NCBI GenBank assembly: GCA_963798705.1
Contig: CAWCTW010000005.1
Location: 1,736,001-1,800,000, forward strand
Reading direction: 5' to 3'
Source: AC-56 sp963798705
GTDB lineage: Bacteria; Actinomycetota; Thermoleophilia; Solirubrobacterales; 70-9
DNA length: 64,000 bases
Part shown: in pieces, positions 53,657-62,867 of the stretch
Layout of the letters: every line of letters starts with the position of its first letter
How positions within the stretch are numbered: position 1 is the first letter of the stretch
Notes under the pieces: model-generated
Told to the model about the DNA's origin: nothing
Database searches by the model: none
What the model saw: only the letters and a program-made list of their open reading frames with translations
Made by a program: the position numbers and the translations under genes

Positions 53657-55543
53657 GTGTCCCGCCTGAACGATCCCGTCTATAGGCGTCGCGCCGAGCA
53701 GTTTCTCGCCGACGCCGTGCTGGCCGCGATGGCGTTCGGCCTGGCGTTCGTCCTGCGCTTCCTCGACGTGCCGTTCGGGATTCCCGACCGCTACGTCACG
53801 ATGCTCGCGGGCTCCATCGCGTTCGTCGCGATCGGTAAGTCCATCGTCTTCGAGGTCCTGGGGCTGCACCGAAAGTGGTGGCGCTACTTCCAGCTCCCCG
53901 ACATGTGGCCGGTCGTCCGCGCCGCCGCTCTGGCCAGCGCGATCATGGTCCTGGTCTTCACGCTCGCGAAGCCGTACGCCTACAACCTGCCTCGCTCGGT
54001 CGTCGTCTTCGACTTCCTGCTGACCGTCGTCCTCCTCGGCGGCGCCCGCCTCACTCGGCGCACGCTGGCCGAGCGCCCCGATCGCGCGGCCCGCAACGCG
54101 CGGACGCAGGGCCTGCTGATCGTCGGCGCCGGCTCCGGGGGCCAGATGGTCGTCCGCGAGCTGCGTCTGAACCCCAACCTGGGCACCCGGGCGATCGGGT
54201 TCGTCGACGACGATCCCCGCAAGCGGGACATGACCGCGGCCGGGGTCAAGGTGCTCGGATCTACGGACGAGATCGGCGAGATCCTCGACCGCGAGGGCCC
54301 GGACGAGGTCGTGATCGCCATCCCGTCGGCGCCGGGGGTGCTGCGGGCCAAGGTCGTCGCCGCGTGCCGCGAGCGCGACATCCCCGTGCGGACGCTCCCC
54401 ACCGTCTTCGAGCTCCTGCGCGGCGGCGTGCAGCTCACCCGCCAGCTTCGCGAAGTGCGCGTGGAGGACGTCCTGGGCCGCGAGCCGGTGGTGATGGAGC
54501 TCGACCGCGTCGGCGCCTATCTCGAGGACAAGATCGTCCTCGTGACCGGTGCCGGCGGCTCCATCGGGGCCGAGCTCAGCCGGCAGATCGCGAGGGTCCG
54601 CCCCCGATTGCTGGTGCTGCTGGACCACGCCGAGGACAACCTCTTCCGGATCGATCGCGAGATGCTCGAGGAGTGGCACTTCACGCGCGTCGAGGCGGTG
54701 CTCGCCGACTGCAAGGAGGGTGACCGCATGCTGGAGGTGATGCAGCGATTCAAGCCGGACGTCGTCTTCCACGCCGCCGCCTACAAGCACGTCGCGCTGA
54801 TGGAGGCGAATCCGCTGGAGGCGGTGCGAAACAACGCGATCGCCACTCGTGTGACGGCCGAGACCGCCGCGGCCGCGGGCGCGGAGCGCTTCGTGCTGGT
54901 GTCGACGGACAAGGCCGTGAACCCGGGCACGGTGATGGGCGCGTCCAAGGCGATGGCGGAGTGGATCGTGGAGGCCGCGGGGCAGCGGCACACCGCGACC
55001 AGGTTCCTCAGCGTGCGCTTCGGCAACGTCCTCGCCTCCTCGGGAAGCGCGGTCCCCATCTTCCGGAGCCAGATCGAGAAGGGCGGCCCGGTCACCGTGA
55101 CCCACCCCGAGATGGCTCGCTACTTCATGACCATCCACGAGGCCGTCCAGCTCGTGATCCAGGCGGGCGACCTGGGCGGCGGCGCCGGTGACGTATTCGT
55201 CCTGGAGATGGGCGATCCGGTGCGCATCGTGGACCTGGCACGCAACATGATCACCCTCGCGGGCTACGAGCCAGACGTCGACGTGGCGATCGAGTTCATC
55301 GGCCCGCGGCCCGGTGAGAAGCTCCGCGAGGACCTCTTCAACGGCGATGAGCGCGCACAGGCCACGACGGCCGAGCGCATCGTCCGCGCCGTCCGCAGGC
55401 GACCTCTGGATCCGGACTGGGTGGTCCGCTCGATCGAGCGCCTGGAGGCCCTCGTGACGGCCGGGGACGAGGCCGGGCTGGCCGAGCGCGTCGTGGAGGT
55501 CGCGGAGGAGCGGCTCGCCGAGTCCGCCCTGGGCCCCTCCTGA
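53657..55543 (+). CDS. FlaA1/CapD/WbpM-type UDP-N-acetylglucosamine 4,6-dehydratase family protein
   Basis: 628 residues from GTG. Four N-terminal transmembrane helices (about 15-125), a first Rossmann region (LLIVGAGSGGQMVVREL), then the short-chain dehydratase domain with VLVTGAGGSIGAELSRQI (NAD loop), FHAAAYKHVALMEANP, VSTDKAVNPGTVMGASKAMAEW (in this subfamily a T/M-type Y-replacement near the K), and IGPRPGEKLREDL. It makes UDP-4-keto-6-deoxy sugars for surface glycan. Opens the polysaccharide locus; divergent from dedA. Confidence 0.95.
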   Translation: MSRLNDPVYRRRAEQFLADAVLAAMAFGLAFVLRFLDVPFGIPDRYVTMLAGSIAFVAIGKSIVFEVLGLHRKWWRYFQLPDMWPVVRAAALASAIMVLVFTLAKPYAYNLPRSVVVFDFLLTVVLLGGARLTRRTLAERPDRAARNARTQGLLIVGAGSGGQMVVRELRLNPNLGTRAIGFVDDDPRKRDMTAAGVKVLGSTDEIGEILDREGPDEVVIAIPSAPGVLRAKVVAACRERDIPVRTLPTVFELLRGGVQLTRQLREVRVEDVLGREPVVMELDRVGAYLEDKIVLVTGAGGSIGAELSRQIARVRPRLLVLLDHAEDNLFRIDREMLEEWHFTRVEAVLADCKEGDRMLEVMQRFKPDVVFHAAAYKHVALMEANPLEAVRNNAIATRVTAETAAAAGAERFVLVSTDKAVNPGTVMGASKAMAEWIVEAAGQRHTATRFLSVRFGNVLASSGSAVPIFRSQIEKGGPVTVTHPEMARYFMTIHEAVQLVIQAGDLGGGAGDVFVLEMGDPVRIVDLARNMITLAGYEPDVDVAIEFIGPRPGEKLREDLFNGDERAQATTAERIVRAVRRRPLDPDWVVRSIERLEALVTAGDEAGLAERVVEVAEERLAESALGPS

Positions 55544-55633
55544 ACGCGGTCCGACCGGCGAATCCACAGCTCCCACGACGCCGGTTCGCGCCCGGTGTAC
55601 GGGCAGGCCGCACCCTAAGATGCGCCGTCACCG

Positions 55634-56386
55634 ATGCACGCGATCGAGTCCATCGGGCCCGCTCTGGGCATCGCTGCCTTCGTGGGCCTGGCAATCCTCG
55701 CCTTTCTCCTCTTCCAGCAGGCGCGCGACATCCGGCGCCTTCGGGAGTGGGCCGGGCGGGCACCCGAGCGGGCGACGGAGGCTGCCGATGCCGTTCAGGC
55801 GGCGGCGGCCGCCCGCGAGGGCGAGGCGGGCGATGGCGAGCCGGCGCCCCGGGATGCCGCCGGAGGTCGGCTGCGGGGCGCCTGGGAGCGATTCAGCCGG
55901 GGCGTTCGCGACCGCTTCGCGGCGGCGGATCGTCGCCTCCCGATCGACGGGCGGTACATCCTCGTGCTCCTCGCGGCGGCGGCGGTCGCGGTCGGCGTCG
56001 TCACGAGCGGGTTCGGGCTCGTCGGTGGCGGCGGCGGCGACCACAAGGGCTCCTCCGCCCACGCGGGAAGGCAGAAGCCCACTGTCGCCGTGGTCAACGG
56101 CACCTCGGTGCCCGGGCTGGCGGCGGCGGTCGAGCAGAAGGTCGTGAAGCGCGCCGGATACGACCCCGGCCCGGTGGGCAATGCAGCGGCCAGCATCAGC
56201 GCCACCGTGATCGAGTACTCGAGGGGAATGCGCGATGAGGCGAAGAAGCTGGCGAAGGCCGTCGAGCCGCAGCTCGGCCAAACGGCGGTCCAGTCGATGA
56301 CGGCCGATGTCCAGGACATCGCGGGCAAGGCCGAGCTCGCCCTCCTCCTGGGCGTCGACGACGCCGGGTTCGGCGGAGGGGGTTAG
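55634..56386 (+). CDS. Membrane protein with LytR C-terminal-like domain (A)
   Basis: 250 residues. Helix at about 8-27, a charged cytoplasmic segment, a second helix (about 107-128), a Gly/His linker, then a LytR_C-like domain (about 148-240: VAVVNGTSVPGLAAAVEQKVVKRAGY ... QDIAGKAELALLLG). LytR_C domains (PF13399) occur in wall-polymer ligases but here there is no catalytic LCP domain. Related in layout to the next gene, from which it is separated by four bases. Confidence 0.75.
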   Translation: MHAIESIGPALGIAAFVGLAILAFLLFQQARDIRRLREWAGRAPERATEAADAVQAAAAAREGEAGDGEPAPRDAAGGRLRGAWERFSRGVRDRFAAADRRLPIDGRYILVLLAAAAVAVGVVTSGFGLVGGGGGDHKGSSAHAGRQKPTVAVVNGTSVPGLAAAVEQKVVKRAGYDPGPVGNAAASISATVIEYSRGMRDEAKKLAKAVEPQLGQTAVQSMTADVQDIAGKAELALLLGVDDAGFGGGG

Positions 56387-56390
56387 CCGC

Positions 56391-57242
56391 GTGCCGCCCG
56401 CCGCGAATCTGGTCCCGATCCTCTACGACCTAGCGCACCGCATGCCGACGTACGTCTCGGTCGCGTCGGTGCTGGGATTCCTGTTCCTGCTCGCCCTCTA
56501 CCTCTCGCAGCGCCGGGATCTCATGCGCCTCGAGGCCTGGATGGCGGCGATGCCCGAGCATCCGGGCGAGGACCTGGCCCGCAGCGAGGCGCTCCTCGAC
56601 CGGGCGGAGGCGGAGCTCGAGGACATCCTGGGAGTGGAGGGGCCCCAGGACACGGTCGAGCCGACCATGGTCGCGCCTCCAACGCTGGCCGAGGCATCGT
56701 CGTCCACGGCGGCGCCCCAGTCGCAGACCACGACCAGTGAGCGCCCCGCGCTCGAGCAGATCACGACCGAGCGCGAGGCGCTGTTGCCGCATCCGCGGTG
56801 GCGCCGGTTTGCGGTCCGTGTGAGTCAGCCTCGCGTGCTCGGCCTGATCGCCCTCGGGGCCGTGATCCTGGGGTTGGCCGGCATCTTCGGCTCCGAGCGC
56901 CTGCTGAACGACAACGGTGGGGCCACCGAGCCCAAGAAGCCCGGAGCCGTCGTCCCCCAGGAGGTAACGGTCACGGTGCTGAACGGGACGTCGTACCCCG
57001 GCCTGGGCGCCAAGGTCGCCACGGACGTGGAGGTCAACGACTTCGCCCTCGGAAACGTCAGCAACAGCCGCAAGGAATACGAGCAGACGGTGGTGATGTA
57101 CGAGAACAACCAGCGCCGCGCGGCCGAGAAGGTGGCGCACGACCTGGGGGTCAAGCCGGTACAGCCGATCGACCGCCAGACCCAACGCGCGGCCGAGGGC
57201 GCGGACGTCGTCGTGATCGCCGGAAAGGACCGGGCGCGCTGA
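56391..57242 (+). CDS. Membrane protein with LytR C-terminal-like domain (B)
   Basis: 283 residues from GTG 56391. Same plan as its neighbour: N-terminal helix (about 19-39), acidic cytoplasmic linker, second helix (about 143-163) and LytR_C-like domain (about 185-280: VTVTVLNGTSYPGLGAKVATDV ... EGADVVVIAGKDRAR). Pairwise similarity is clear in the VxVxNGTSxPGL block, so the two are likely an old duplication. Its TGA overlaps the CTG of the next gene. Function unknown; a scaffold for polysaccharide attachment is inferred. Confidence 0.75.
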   Translation: MPPAANLVPILYDLAHRMPTYVSVASVLGFLFLLALYLSQRRDLMRLEAWMAAMPEHPGEDLARSEALLDRAEAELEDILGVEGPQDTVEPTMVAPPTLAEASSSTAAPQSQTTTSERPALEQITTEREALLPHPRWRRFAVRVSQPRVLGLIALGAVILGLAGIFGSERLLNDNGGATEPKKPGAVVPQEVTVTVLNGTSYPGLGAKVATDVEVNDFALGNVSNSRKEYEQTVVMYENNQRRAAEKVAHDLGVKPVQPIDRQTQRAAEGADVVVIAGKDRAR

Positions 57243-57652
57243 CCCGAGCAGCCCTGTTCGCGCTGCTGCTGGCGGCGGCGGTCGTCGTGGCGGGAGTGGT
57301 CGTCTACGCCCGTACGCCCAACCTCGAGCTCGAGGTGATCGACATCCCGCGGAAGTTCTCCCCGAACGGGGACGGCTACCGCGACTCGGCGAAGATCCGC
57401 TTCTACGTCCGGGACTCGGATCCGCACGCCATCGTGCAGATCGTCGGCCCGCACCGGCGGCGGGTCCGCACCCTCTACCGAGGGCCGTTGACGGCCGAGG
57501 AGCGGGTCTCGCTCCGGTGGAATGGGCGAATGGCCTCGGGACGCCTGGCCGACCCCCGTGACCGCTACCGGCTGCGAGTGTTCCTGCCGAACGAGGGCCG
57601 CGACATGGTCTACCCCAGCCAGATCGAGATCGTCGGGGTCCGGAACGGATGA
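57239..57652 (+). CDS. Single-span protein with FlgD-like Ig fold
   Basis: 137 residues. There is no ATG, GTG or TTG near the N-terminus; CTG 57239, overlapping the previous stop (CTGA) with AAAGGA nine bases upstream, is the best start. A signal-anchor (TRAALFALLLAAAVVVAGVVV) is followed by KFSPNGDGYRDSAKIRFYV, the opening of FlgD/CHU-C-like Ig domains (PNGDG), and RWNGRMASGRLADPRDRYRL. Likely extracytoplasmic partner of the LytR_C pair. ATGA overlap with the ligase gene. Confidence 0.72.
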   Translation: MTRAALFALLLAAAVVVAGVVVYARTPNLELEVIDIPRKFSPNGDGYRDSAKIRFYVRDSDPHAIVQIVGPHRRRVRTLYRGPLTAEERVSLRWNGRMASGRLADPRDRYRLRVFLPNEGRDMVYPSQIEIVGVRNG

Positions 57653-59200
57653 CCGCTTCGGCGCCCGAGCTCCTCGGCATCCTGGTGGCCTGCGCCGCCG
57701 CGGCCGCGGCGCTCCTCGCACGCGACCCTCGAGTGCGTTATGGGGCAGCCGCGGTGGCGCTGATCGCCGCGCCGGCGCTCGTCGCCGGTGACGTCTGGGA
57801 GAGCTCGCGGCTCGTCGCCCTCCGCGACCCGCCCGCCAAGCTGGCCGCGGCGATCGTGGCGACGGTTGCCGTCGCGGCCCTGGTGGCCGCGGTCTTCCGG
57901 CGGATTCCCTGGGCCTTCCCGATCGCGGCATTCGCCGTCCTACCCGTGCGGGTCCCGGTGCACGTCGGAGGTCAGACGTCCCATCTCCTGCTGCCGCTGT
58001 ATCTGGTGATCGCGGGTGGGGTGCTCTGCTACGGCTACGCTGCGCTCCGGGATCGAGGCGGTCGTGATGGCGATGCCCGGGCGCCCACACAGGAGTCGGC
58101 GCCGGTCGTCTGGCTCTGCCGGGCGCTCGCCGCGGCACTCGTGCTGTACGCGATCCAGGCCTCGTACTCGGAGGATGTCTCCAATGCGATCGAGAACGCG
58201 TCGTTCTTCCTCGTCCCGTTCGCGCTCCTGTTTGTGACCTTGAGGGAGGTTCGCTGGACGCGACGGCTCCTGGGCTGGATCCTGGTGACGGTCGCCGCGG
58301 TCGCGCTCGTGTTCGCGGCGGTCGCGTACTGGGAGTACGCCGCCCGTGACCTGCTCCTGAGCAAGGGCGACCTGTTGGCCTCGAATCAGCTCCACCTGTA
58401 CTTCCGCGTGAACGCGCTGTTCTACGACCCCAACATCTTCGGCCGCGACCTGGCGCTGGTCATCGTCGCGCTGGGCGCCTTCGTCGCCTGGACGCGCAAC
58501 GCGGGCCTTGCGATCGCGGCGACGGGCGTCGCCGGCGTCCTGCTCGGCGGCGCTCGCGCTCAGCTTCTCGATCACCGGGTTCGTGGCCCTGGTTGCAGGC
58601 CTGCTGGTGGTGATGGCGCTTCGATGGGGCGTGCGCTGGGCACTCGGCACCGGCCTGGCGATAGTGGCCATGGCGGCCATATTCCTGGCGGTCAGCGGCG
58701 TGGGACGCAGCGACCTGAGCTCGACGGACAAGATCGAGCAGGCGTCGAGCGGCCGGGTCGGCCTCGTGACCGGGGGGTACAGGCTCACCCGGGACCGCCC
58801 TCTTTGGGGATGGGGCTCTGGATCGTTCGGCGAGGCCTTCTCGCGGCACATCGACTCCAAGGCGAAGGCCACGGTCTCCCACAGCGAGCCGCTCACCGTG
58901 GGAGCCGAGCAGGGGGTGATCGGCCTGGTGGTCTACGCGGCGATCGTCGCACTGGGCTTGATCGTGCTGCTGGGCGGTGGACGCGCGTCGGTGGCCGGGA
59001 CTGCCGTGGCCGCCTGCTTCGTGGCGCTCATCGTCCACAGCCTCGGCTATGCCGACTTCACGGTGGACCCCGCTACCTGGGCGCTCTTGGGGGTCGGGAT
59101 CGCGCTGCGTCGCCGCCGGCCTGCCGGCCAGGATGCCCCGGCCGCCTCCGGAGCCGAGCCGGCCCCGGCGGCGCCCGAGCCCCGCCCGGCGGCCGCGTAG
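57649..59200 (+). CDS. O-antigen ligase (Wzy/WaaL) family membrane protein, frameshifted
   Basis: The frame from ATG 57649 gives about ten transmembrane segments up to GVAGVLLGG near 58550; the continuation LALSFSITGFVALVAGLL ... RPLWGWGSGSFGEAFSRH ... SHSEPLTVGAEQGVIGLVVY ... is in the next frame to the TAG at 59200. Skipping one base (for example one G of the GGCGGC run at 58545-58552) fuses them into 516 residues with the Wzy_C SHSe/h..pL...e.G..G signature. Polymerises or ligates lipid-linked glycans. Sequencing error or recent decay both fit. Confidence 0.8.
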
Positions 59201-59215
59201 CCCGGGAAGGGAGCG

Positions 59216-60781
59216 ATGTTCGAGTACCTGCGCCGCCTCGCGACGACGGGGGCCGCGTATACGGCGTCGAGCGTGCTCTCGAAGCTGATCGCGGTCTTCC
59301 TGCTGCCGGTCTTCACGCATTACCTGACGCCAAGCGACTACGGCGCAGCGGAGGTGATGCTGGCGTCGGTGATCGCGGCGAGCATCGTCGTGAGGCTCGG
59401 GATCATCGAGGCGATCCTGCGCTTCTACTACCTCGCGAGCGAGCGGCCGCAGGCGGTGGTCGCGACCGGGTTCGCGTCCCTGTTCTGGGGGGCGACGGTC
59501 CTCGGCGCGCTTGCGCTTCCCTTCGCGGCGCCGATCTCCGAGGCGCTCCTGGGACATCAGGACGCGGCCCTGGCGCGCCTCGCGATCCTCGGGCTGTGGA
59601 CCCTCACCATGTACGAGTACGCGCTCACCCTTCTGCGCCTGGACGAGCGCGCGCGGGCCTACTTCGGCATCACGGTCGTGAACGTTCTGATCACGGTCCC
59701 GTTCACGGTCTTCCTCATCGTCGGCGAGGGCATGCGCGCCGACGGCATCCTCCTCGGCACCTACGGGACCGGGGCCGCCGTGACCCTGTGGATGCTGTGG
59801 CGGCAGCGGCGTCGGCTGTCCCTGATTCCGGACGTGCCCCTGCTGCGCCGGATGTTCCGGTTCGGCCTGCCGACGATGCCGGCCGAGCTATCGCTCTACT
59901 CGGTCAACTTCATCGACCGTATCATCCTGGCCCGCCTCGCCGGCCTGGGCGAGGTCGGGCTGTACGCGCTTGCCGTCAAGTTCGCCCAGGGGATGCAGGT
60001 GCTGGCCCGCGGCTTCCAGCTCGCGTGGCCGCCGCTCGCCTACTCGATCCGCGACGACGACCAGGCTCGCCGGGTCTACTCGGCGATCTTCACCTGGTTC
60101 GCCGCCGTCCTGGCCTTCGCCGTGAGCGGTCTGTGGCTCGAGTCCCGGTGGATCGTCCGGCTCCTGGCGGCGCCCGACTTCTTCCCCTCCTACCAGGCGG
60201 TCGGCCTGCTCGCGACGGGCATCGGGCTCTATGCGCTCTACCTGGCCATGGTCGTGATCCTGGGGCGGACGGGTCGCACCGAGTTCAGCTTCCCCGCCAC
60301 GATCGCCGCGGTGGTCGTCAACGTGGCCCTCAACCTGCTACTCGTCCCGTCGCAGGGGATCGTGGGCGCCGGCATCGCCCTGGTCGGCTCGTATCTCGTC
60401 GTCCTCGCGCTGATGTACCTCTTCACCCAGCGGCTGTTTCCCGTCCCCTACGAGTGGCGTCGGCTGGCGCTCGTCGTGGTCGCCGCGGCCGCGATCGTGG
60501 GCGCGGGTGAGGCGTTGCTGCCGACCTCGGGCGCGATCGGGCTTCTCAGCCGCGGGGTACTGTGGCTGGCGTTCCCGGCCATCCTCTTCGTCACCGGCTT
60601 CCTGCACGAGGAGGAGCGCGCCGGCCTGGCGGACCTCCTGCGGCCGTCGGCGATCGCGGCGCGAGCGAGCCGGCTCAGGGCGACCCCGGCCGCCACGGAG
60701 CCCGACGACGAGGAGCGCCCTGGATTCGGGCCGGAGCTCTACGAGGCCGCGGCTCGAGACGAGGATCGGTCCGGGACCTGA
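59216..60781 (+). CDS. Oligosaccharide flippase Wzx (MOP family)
   Basis: 521 residues, about 12-14 transmembrane helices. TTGAAYTASSVLSKLIAVFLLPVFTHYLTPSDYGA is the usual polysaccharide-synthesis flippase start; FRFGLPTMPAELSLYSVNFIDRIILARLAG marks the second half. It should flip undecaprenyl-linked repeat units before polymerisation by the ligase upstream. GGGAAGGGAGCG precedes ATG. A charged C-terminal tail overlaps the convergent glycosyltransferase gene by 43 bases. Confidence 0.95.
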   Translation: MFEYLRRLATTGAAYTASSVLSKLIAVFLLPVFTHYLTPSDYGAAEVMLASVIAASIVVRLGIIEAILRFYYLASERPQAVVATGFASLFWGATVLGALALPFAAPISEALLGHQDAALARLAILGLWTLTMYEYALTLLRLDERARAYFGITVVNVLITVPFTVFLIVGEGMRADGILLGTYGTGAAVTLWMLWRQRRRLSLIPDVPLLRRMFRFGLPTMPAELSLYSVNFIDRIILARLAGLGEVGLYALAVKFAQGMQVLARGFQLAWPPLAYSIRDDDQARRVYSAIFTWFAAVLAFAVSGLWLESRWIVRLLAAPDFFPSYQAVGLLATGIGLYALYLAMVVILGRTGRTEFSFPATIAAVVVNVALNLLLVPSQGIVGAGIALVGSYLVVLALMYLFTQRLFPVPYEWRRLALVVVAAAAIVGAGEALLPTSGAIGLLSRGVLWLAFPAILFVTGFLHEEERAGLADLLRPSAIAARASRLRATPAATEPDDEERPGFGPELYEAAARDEDRSGT

Positions 60782-61743
60782 CGGGAGCCCTCGTTCGCCG
60801 GACCGGCGAGCGTGAGGTTGTAGGCCTCCGCGGCCTCCCGCATGCCCTCGCCGTGACTCGGGCGCAGCGCCTGGCGCGCATGGAGCCAGTAGGAGCGTGC
60901 GTCGCGCTTGGGGAGGAAGGTCGCGGCGAGCGCACGAGGGACGTAGGACAGCGACCACAGCAGGCGTGAGGCCCAGACGGCCGGCTTGGCATGGTGCTTT
61001 TGCATGTACAGGTCACGGCCGCGGTGGAACTGGACGATCCGCCGACGACCTCCCGCCGAGCGGTCCGTGGCGAGCTGCTCGTGGTGAATCGCCCAGGCGC
61101 GGGGGACGTGCAGGATCCGCCAGCCGGCGTCGTGCATGCGCTTTTGAAAGTCCACCTCCTCGGAGTACACGAAGAAGTCGGGGTCGAGGTACCCCACGCT
61201 CTCGGCCACGTCGCGGCGCAGGAGCATCGTGCACGACTGGATCCAGCCGACCTCGCGGGGCGGGCCGTCCCCGCCTTGGCTCTGCGTGACGAGGCGGCGG
61301 TGGAGCAACAGTGCCTGCGCTCCCGCCGTCGCCAGGCCAGGGAAGCGCCAGGCGCACGGGATCGCGTTGCCGTCCGGGTCCAGGAGCTGTGCTCCGGCGA
61401 CGGCCGCCTGCGGCTCGTCCCGCAGCGCCGCGAGAAGCTCGTGGACCGCCCCGTCGGTGAGCTCGGAATCCTCGTTCAGCAGCAGGCAGAGGCGCCCGTG
61501 GGCCTCTCGCAGGATCAGCGAGTTGTTCTCGGCGAGGCCCGCCCGCCGCTCGCGCCGGATCACGCGCACGTGCGGAAACTCCTGCGCCACGGCCTCGGCC
61601 GATCCGTCGTCGGAGGCGTTGTCGAGCACCAGGATCTCGGCCTCAACCCCCTCCGGATGGGTGCGGCGAATCGACCGCAGGCACGCGAGCAGGAATTCCC
61701 GCCCGTTGGTGTTGACCACGCAGTAGGAAAGCTCCATCGCCAC
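60739..61743 (-). CDS. Family 2 glycosyltransferase
   Basis: 334 residues. GT-A fold: SYCVVNTNGREFLLACLRSI, ILVLDNASDDGSAEA, LLNEDSEL (DxD-like metal site), RDVAESVGYLDPDFFVYSEEVDFQKRMHDAGW (acceptor/ED motif), like rhamnosyl- or galactofuranosyl-type enzymes of the WbbL group. Acts in the cytosol on lipid-linked intermediates; sugar not determinable. Divergent from the GT4 gene with 11 bases between starts. Confidence 0.94.
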   Translation of the reverse strand: MAMELSYCVVNTNGREFLLACLRSIRRTHPEGVEAEILVLDNASDDGSAEAVAQEFPHVRVIRRERRAGLAENNSLILREAHGRLCLLLNEDSELTDGAVHELLAALRDEPQAAVAGAQLLDPDGNAIPCAWRFPGLATAGAQALLLHRRLVTQSQGGDGPPREVGWIQSCTMLLRRDVAESVGYLDPDFFVYSEEVDFQKRMHDAGWRILHVPRAWAIHHEQLATDRSAGGRRRIVQFHRGRDLYMQKHHAKPAVWASRLLWSLSYVPRALAATFLPKRDARSYWLHARQALRPSHGEGMREAAEAYNLTLAGPANEGSRQVPDRSSSRAAAS

Positions 61744-61754
61744 AATCCTCGCGA

Positions 61755-62867
61755 ATGCGCGTCCAAGTCGTCGATCCGCCCGCGTACACGCCGCCGTACG
61801 ACCGCTCCCTGTGCGCCGCCATGGCGCGCGCCGGGGCCGAGGTCGAGCTGGTCACCAGCCGCTTCGCGCACGGCCCGGTGCCGGCGCCCCTCGGCTACGA
61901 GGTGCGGGAGGCCTTCTACCGCCGCTCAGCGAAGCGGGAGGCCGGCAGCGGGGCCCGCAGGGCGCTAAAGCTCGCCGAGCACGTCAAGGACATGCTCCGT
62001 CATCGCGTCGACGGCGAGTCGGTCGACGTCCGCCACTACCAGTGGCTGCCGGTGCCGGCGCTCGACAGCCGCCTGCTTCCCCCCGGCCGCCCCCGACTGC
62101 TCACCGCCCACGGCGTGCTCCGGACCGAGGGCTGGGACCGGCGCCTGGGCCGTGGCCTGCGACGCGTCCTCGACTCGATGGACGCCGTCGTCGCCCTCTC
62201 GGAGTTCGGGCGCCGGCGCCTGGTGGACGCGGGCGTCGACCCGTCGCGTGTCAGGGTGATCCCGCACGGCGCCTTCGACTACCTCACGCGTCAGCCGGAT
62301 GAGGAGCCGCTTCCCGACGAGCTCGCGGAGGTCGAGGGCCCCGTGATCCTGTTCTTCGGCCTGATCCGCCCCTACAAGGGCGTCGACGTGCTGCTCGAGG
62401 CCTTCCGGTCGATGCGGGGCGCCGAGCTCTGGATCGTCGGCCGGCCGCTGGGCGTGGACGTGGGCTCGCTGCGCGAGCTTGCCGCGCAGGCGCCGGGACG
62501 GGTGCGGTTCGTGCCCCGCTTCGTGAGCGACCGGGAGCTGCCCGCGTACTTCCGCCGCGCGGACGTGATCGCTCTGCCCCACCGCGACGCCGAGCAGTCG
62601 GGGGTCCTTTACGCGGCCCTGGCCTTCGCCAAGCCGATCGTGATGAGCGACGTCGGCGGCTTCGGCGAGGTCGCGACGACGGGCGCCGGGGCCTTGGTCC
62701 CACCCGGGAATCCGGCTGCCCTCGGCGCCCGGCTCGACGAGGTGATCGCGAATCCGGCCGAGCGCGAGCGGCTCGCCGCCGCCGCAGGCGCCGCCGCCGC
62801 GGGTCCATACTCCTGGGAGCTCGTCGCACGCGAGACGCTCGACCTCTACGAGGAGCTCGGCGCGTGA
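61755..62867 (+). CDS. Family 4 glycosyltransferase
   Basis: 370 residues, GT-B fold. N-terminal VQVVDPPAYTPPYDRSLCAAMARAG, AHGVLRTEGWDRR, VIPHGAFDYLTRQ, then VILFFGLIRPYKGVDVLLEAF (GLIRPYKG donor loop) and the E-x7-E-like region GVLYAALAFAKPIVMSDVGGFGEV. Retaining enzyme using a nucleotide sugar. Overlaps the next glycosyltransferase by 4 bases (GTGA). Confidence 0.95.
   Translation: MRVQVVDPPAYTPPYDRSLCAAMARAGAEVELVTSRFAHGPVPAPLGYEVREAFYRRSAKREAGSGARRALKLAEHVKDMLRHRVDGESVDVRHYQWLPVPALDSRLLPPGRPRLLTAHGVLRTEGWDRRLGRGLRRVLDSMDAVVALSEFGRRRLVDAGVDPSRVRVIPHGAFDYLTRQPDEEPLPDELAEVEGPVILFFGLIRPYKGVDVLLEAFRSMRGAELWIVGRPLGVDVGSLRELAAQAPGRVRFVPRFVSDRELPAYFRRADVIALPHRDAEQSGVLYAALAFAKPIVMSDVGGFGEVATTGAGALVPPGNPAALGARLDEVIANPAERERLAAAAGAAAAGPYSWELVARETLDLYEELGA

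Noticed and set aside
58560..60510. Continuation of the O-antigen ligase frame through the flippase gene
   Set aside because: After the frameshift the reading is an Arg/Gly/Pro-rich shadow of the flippase frame, not a fusion protein.
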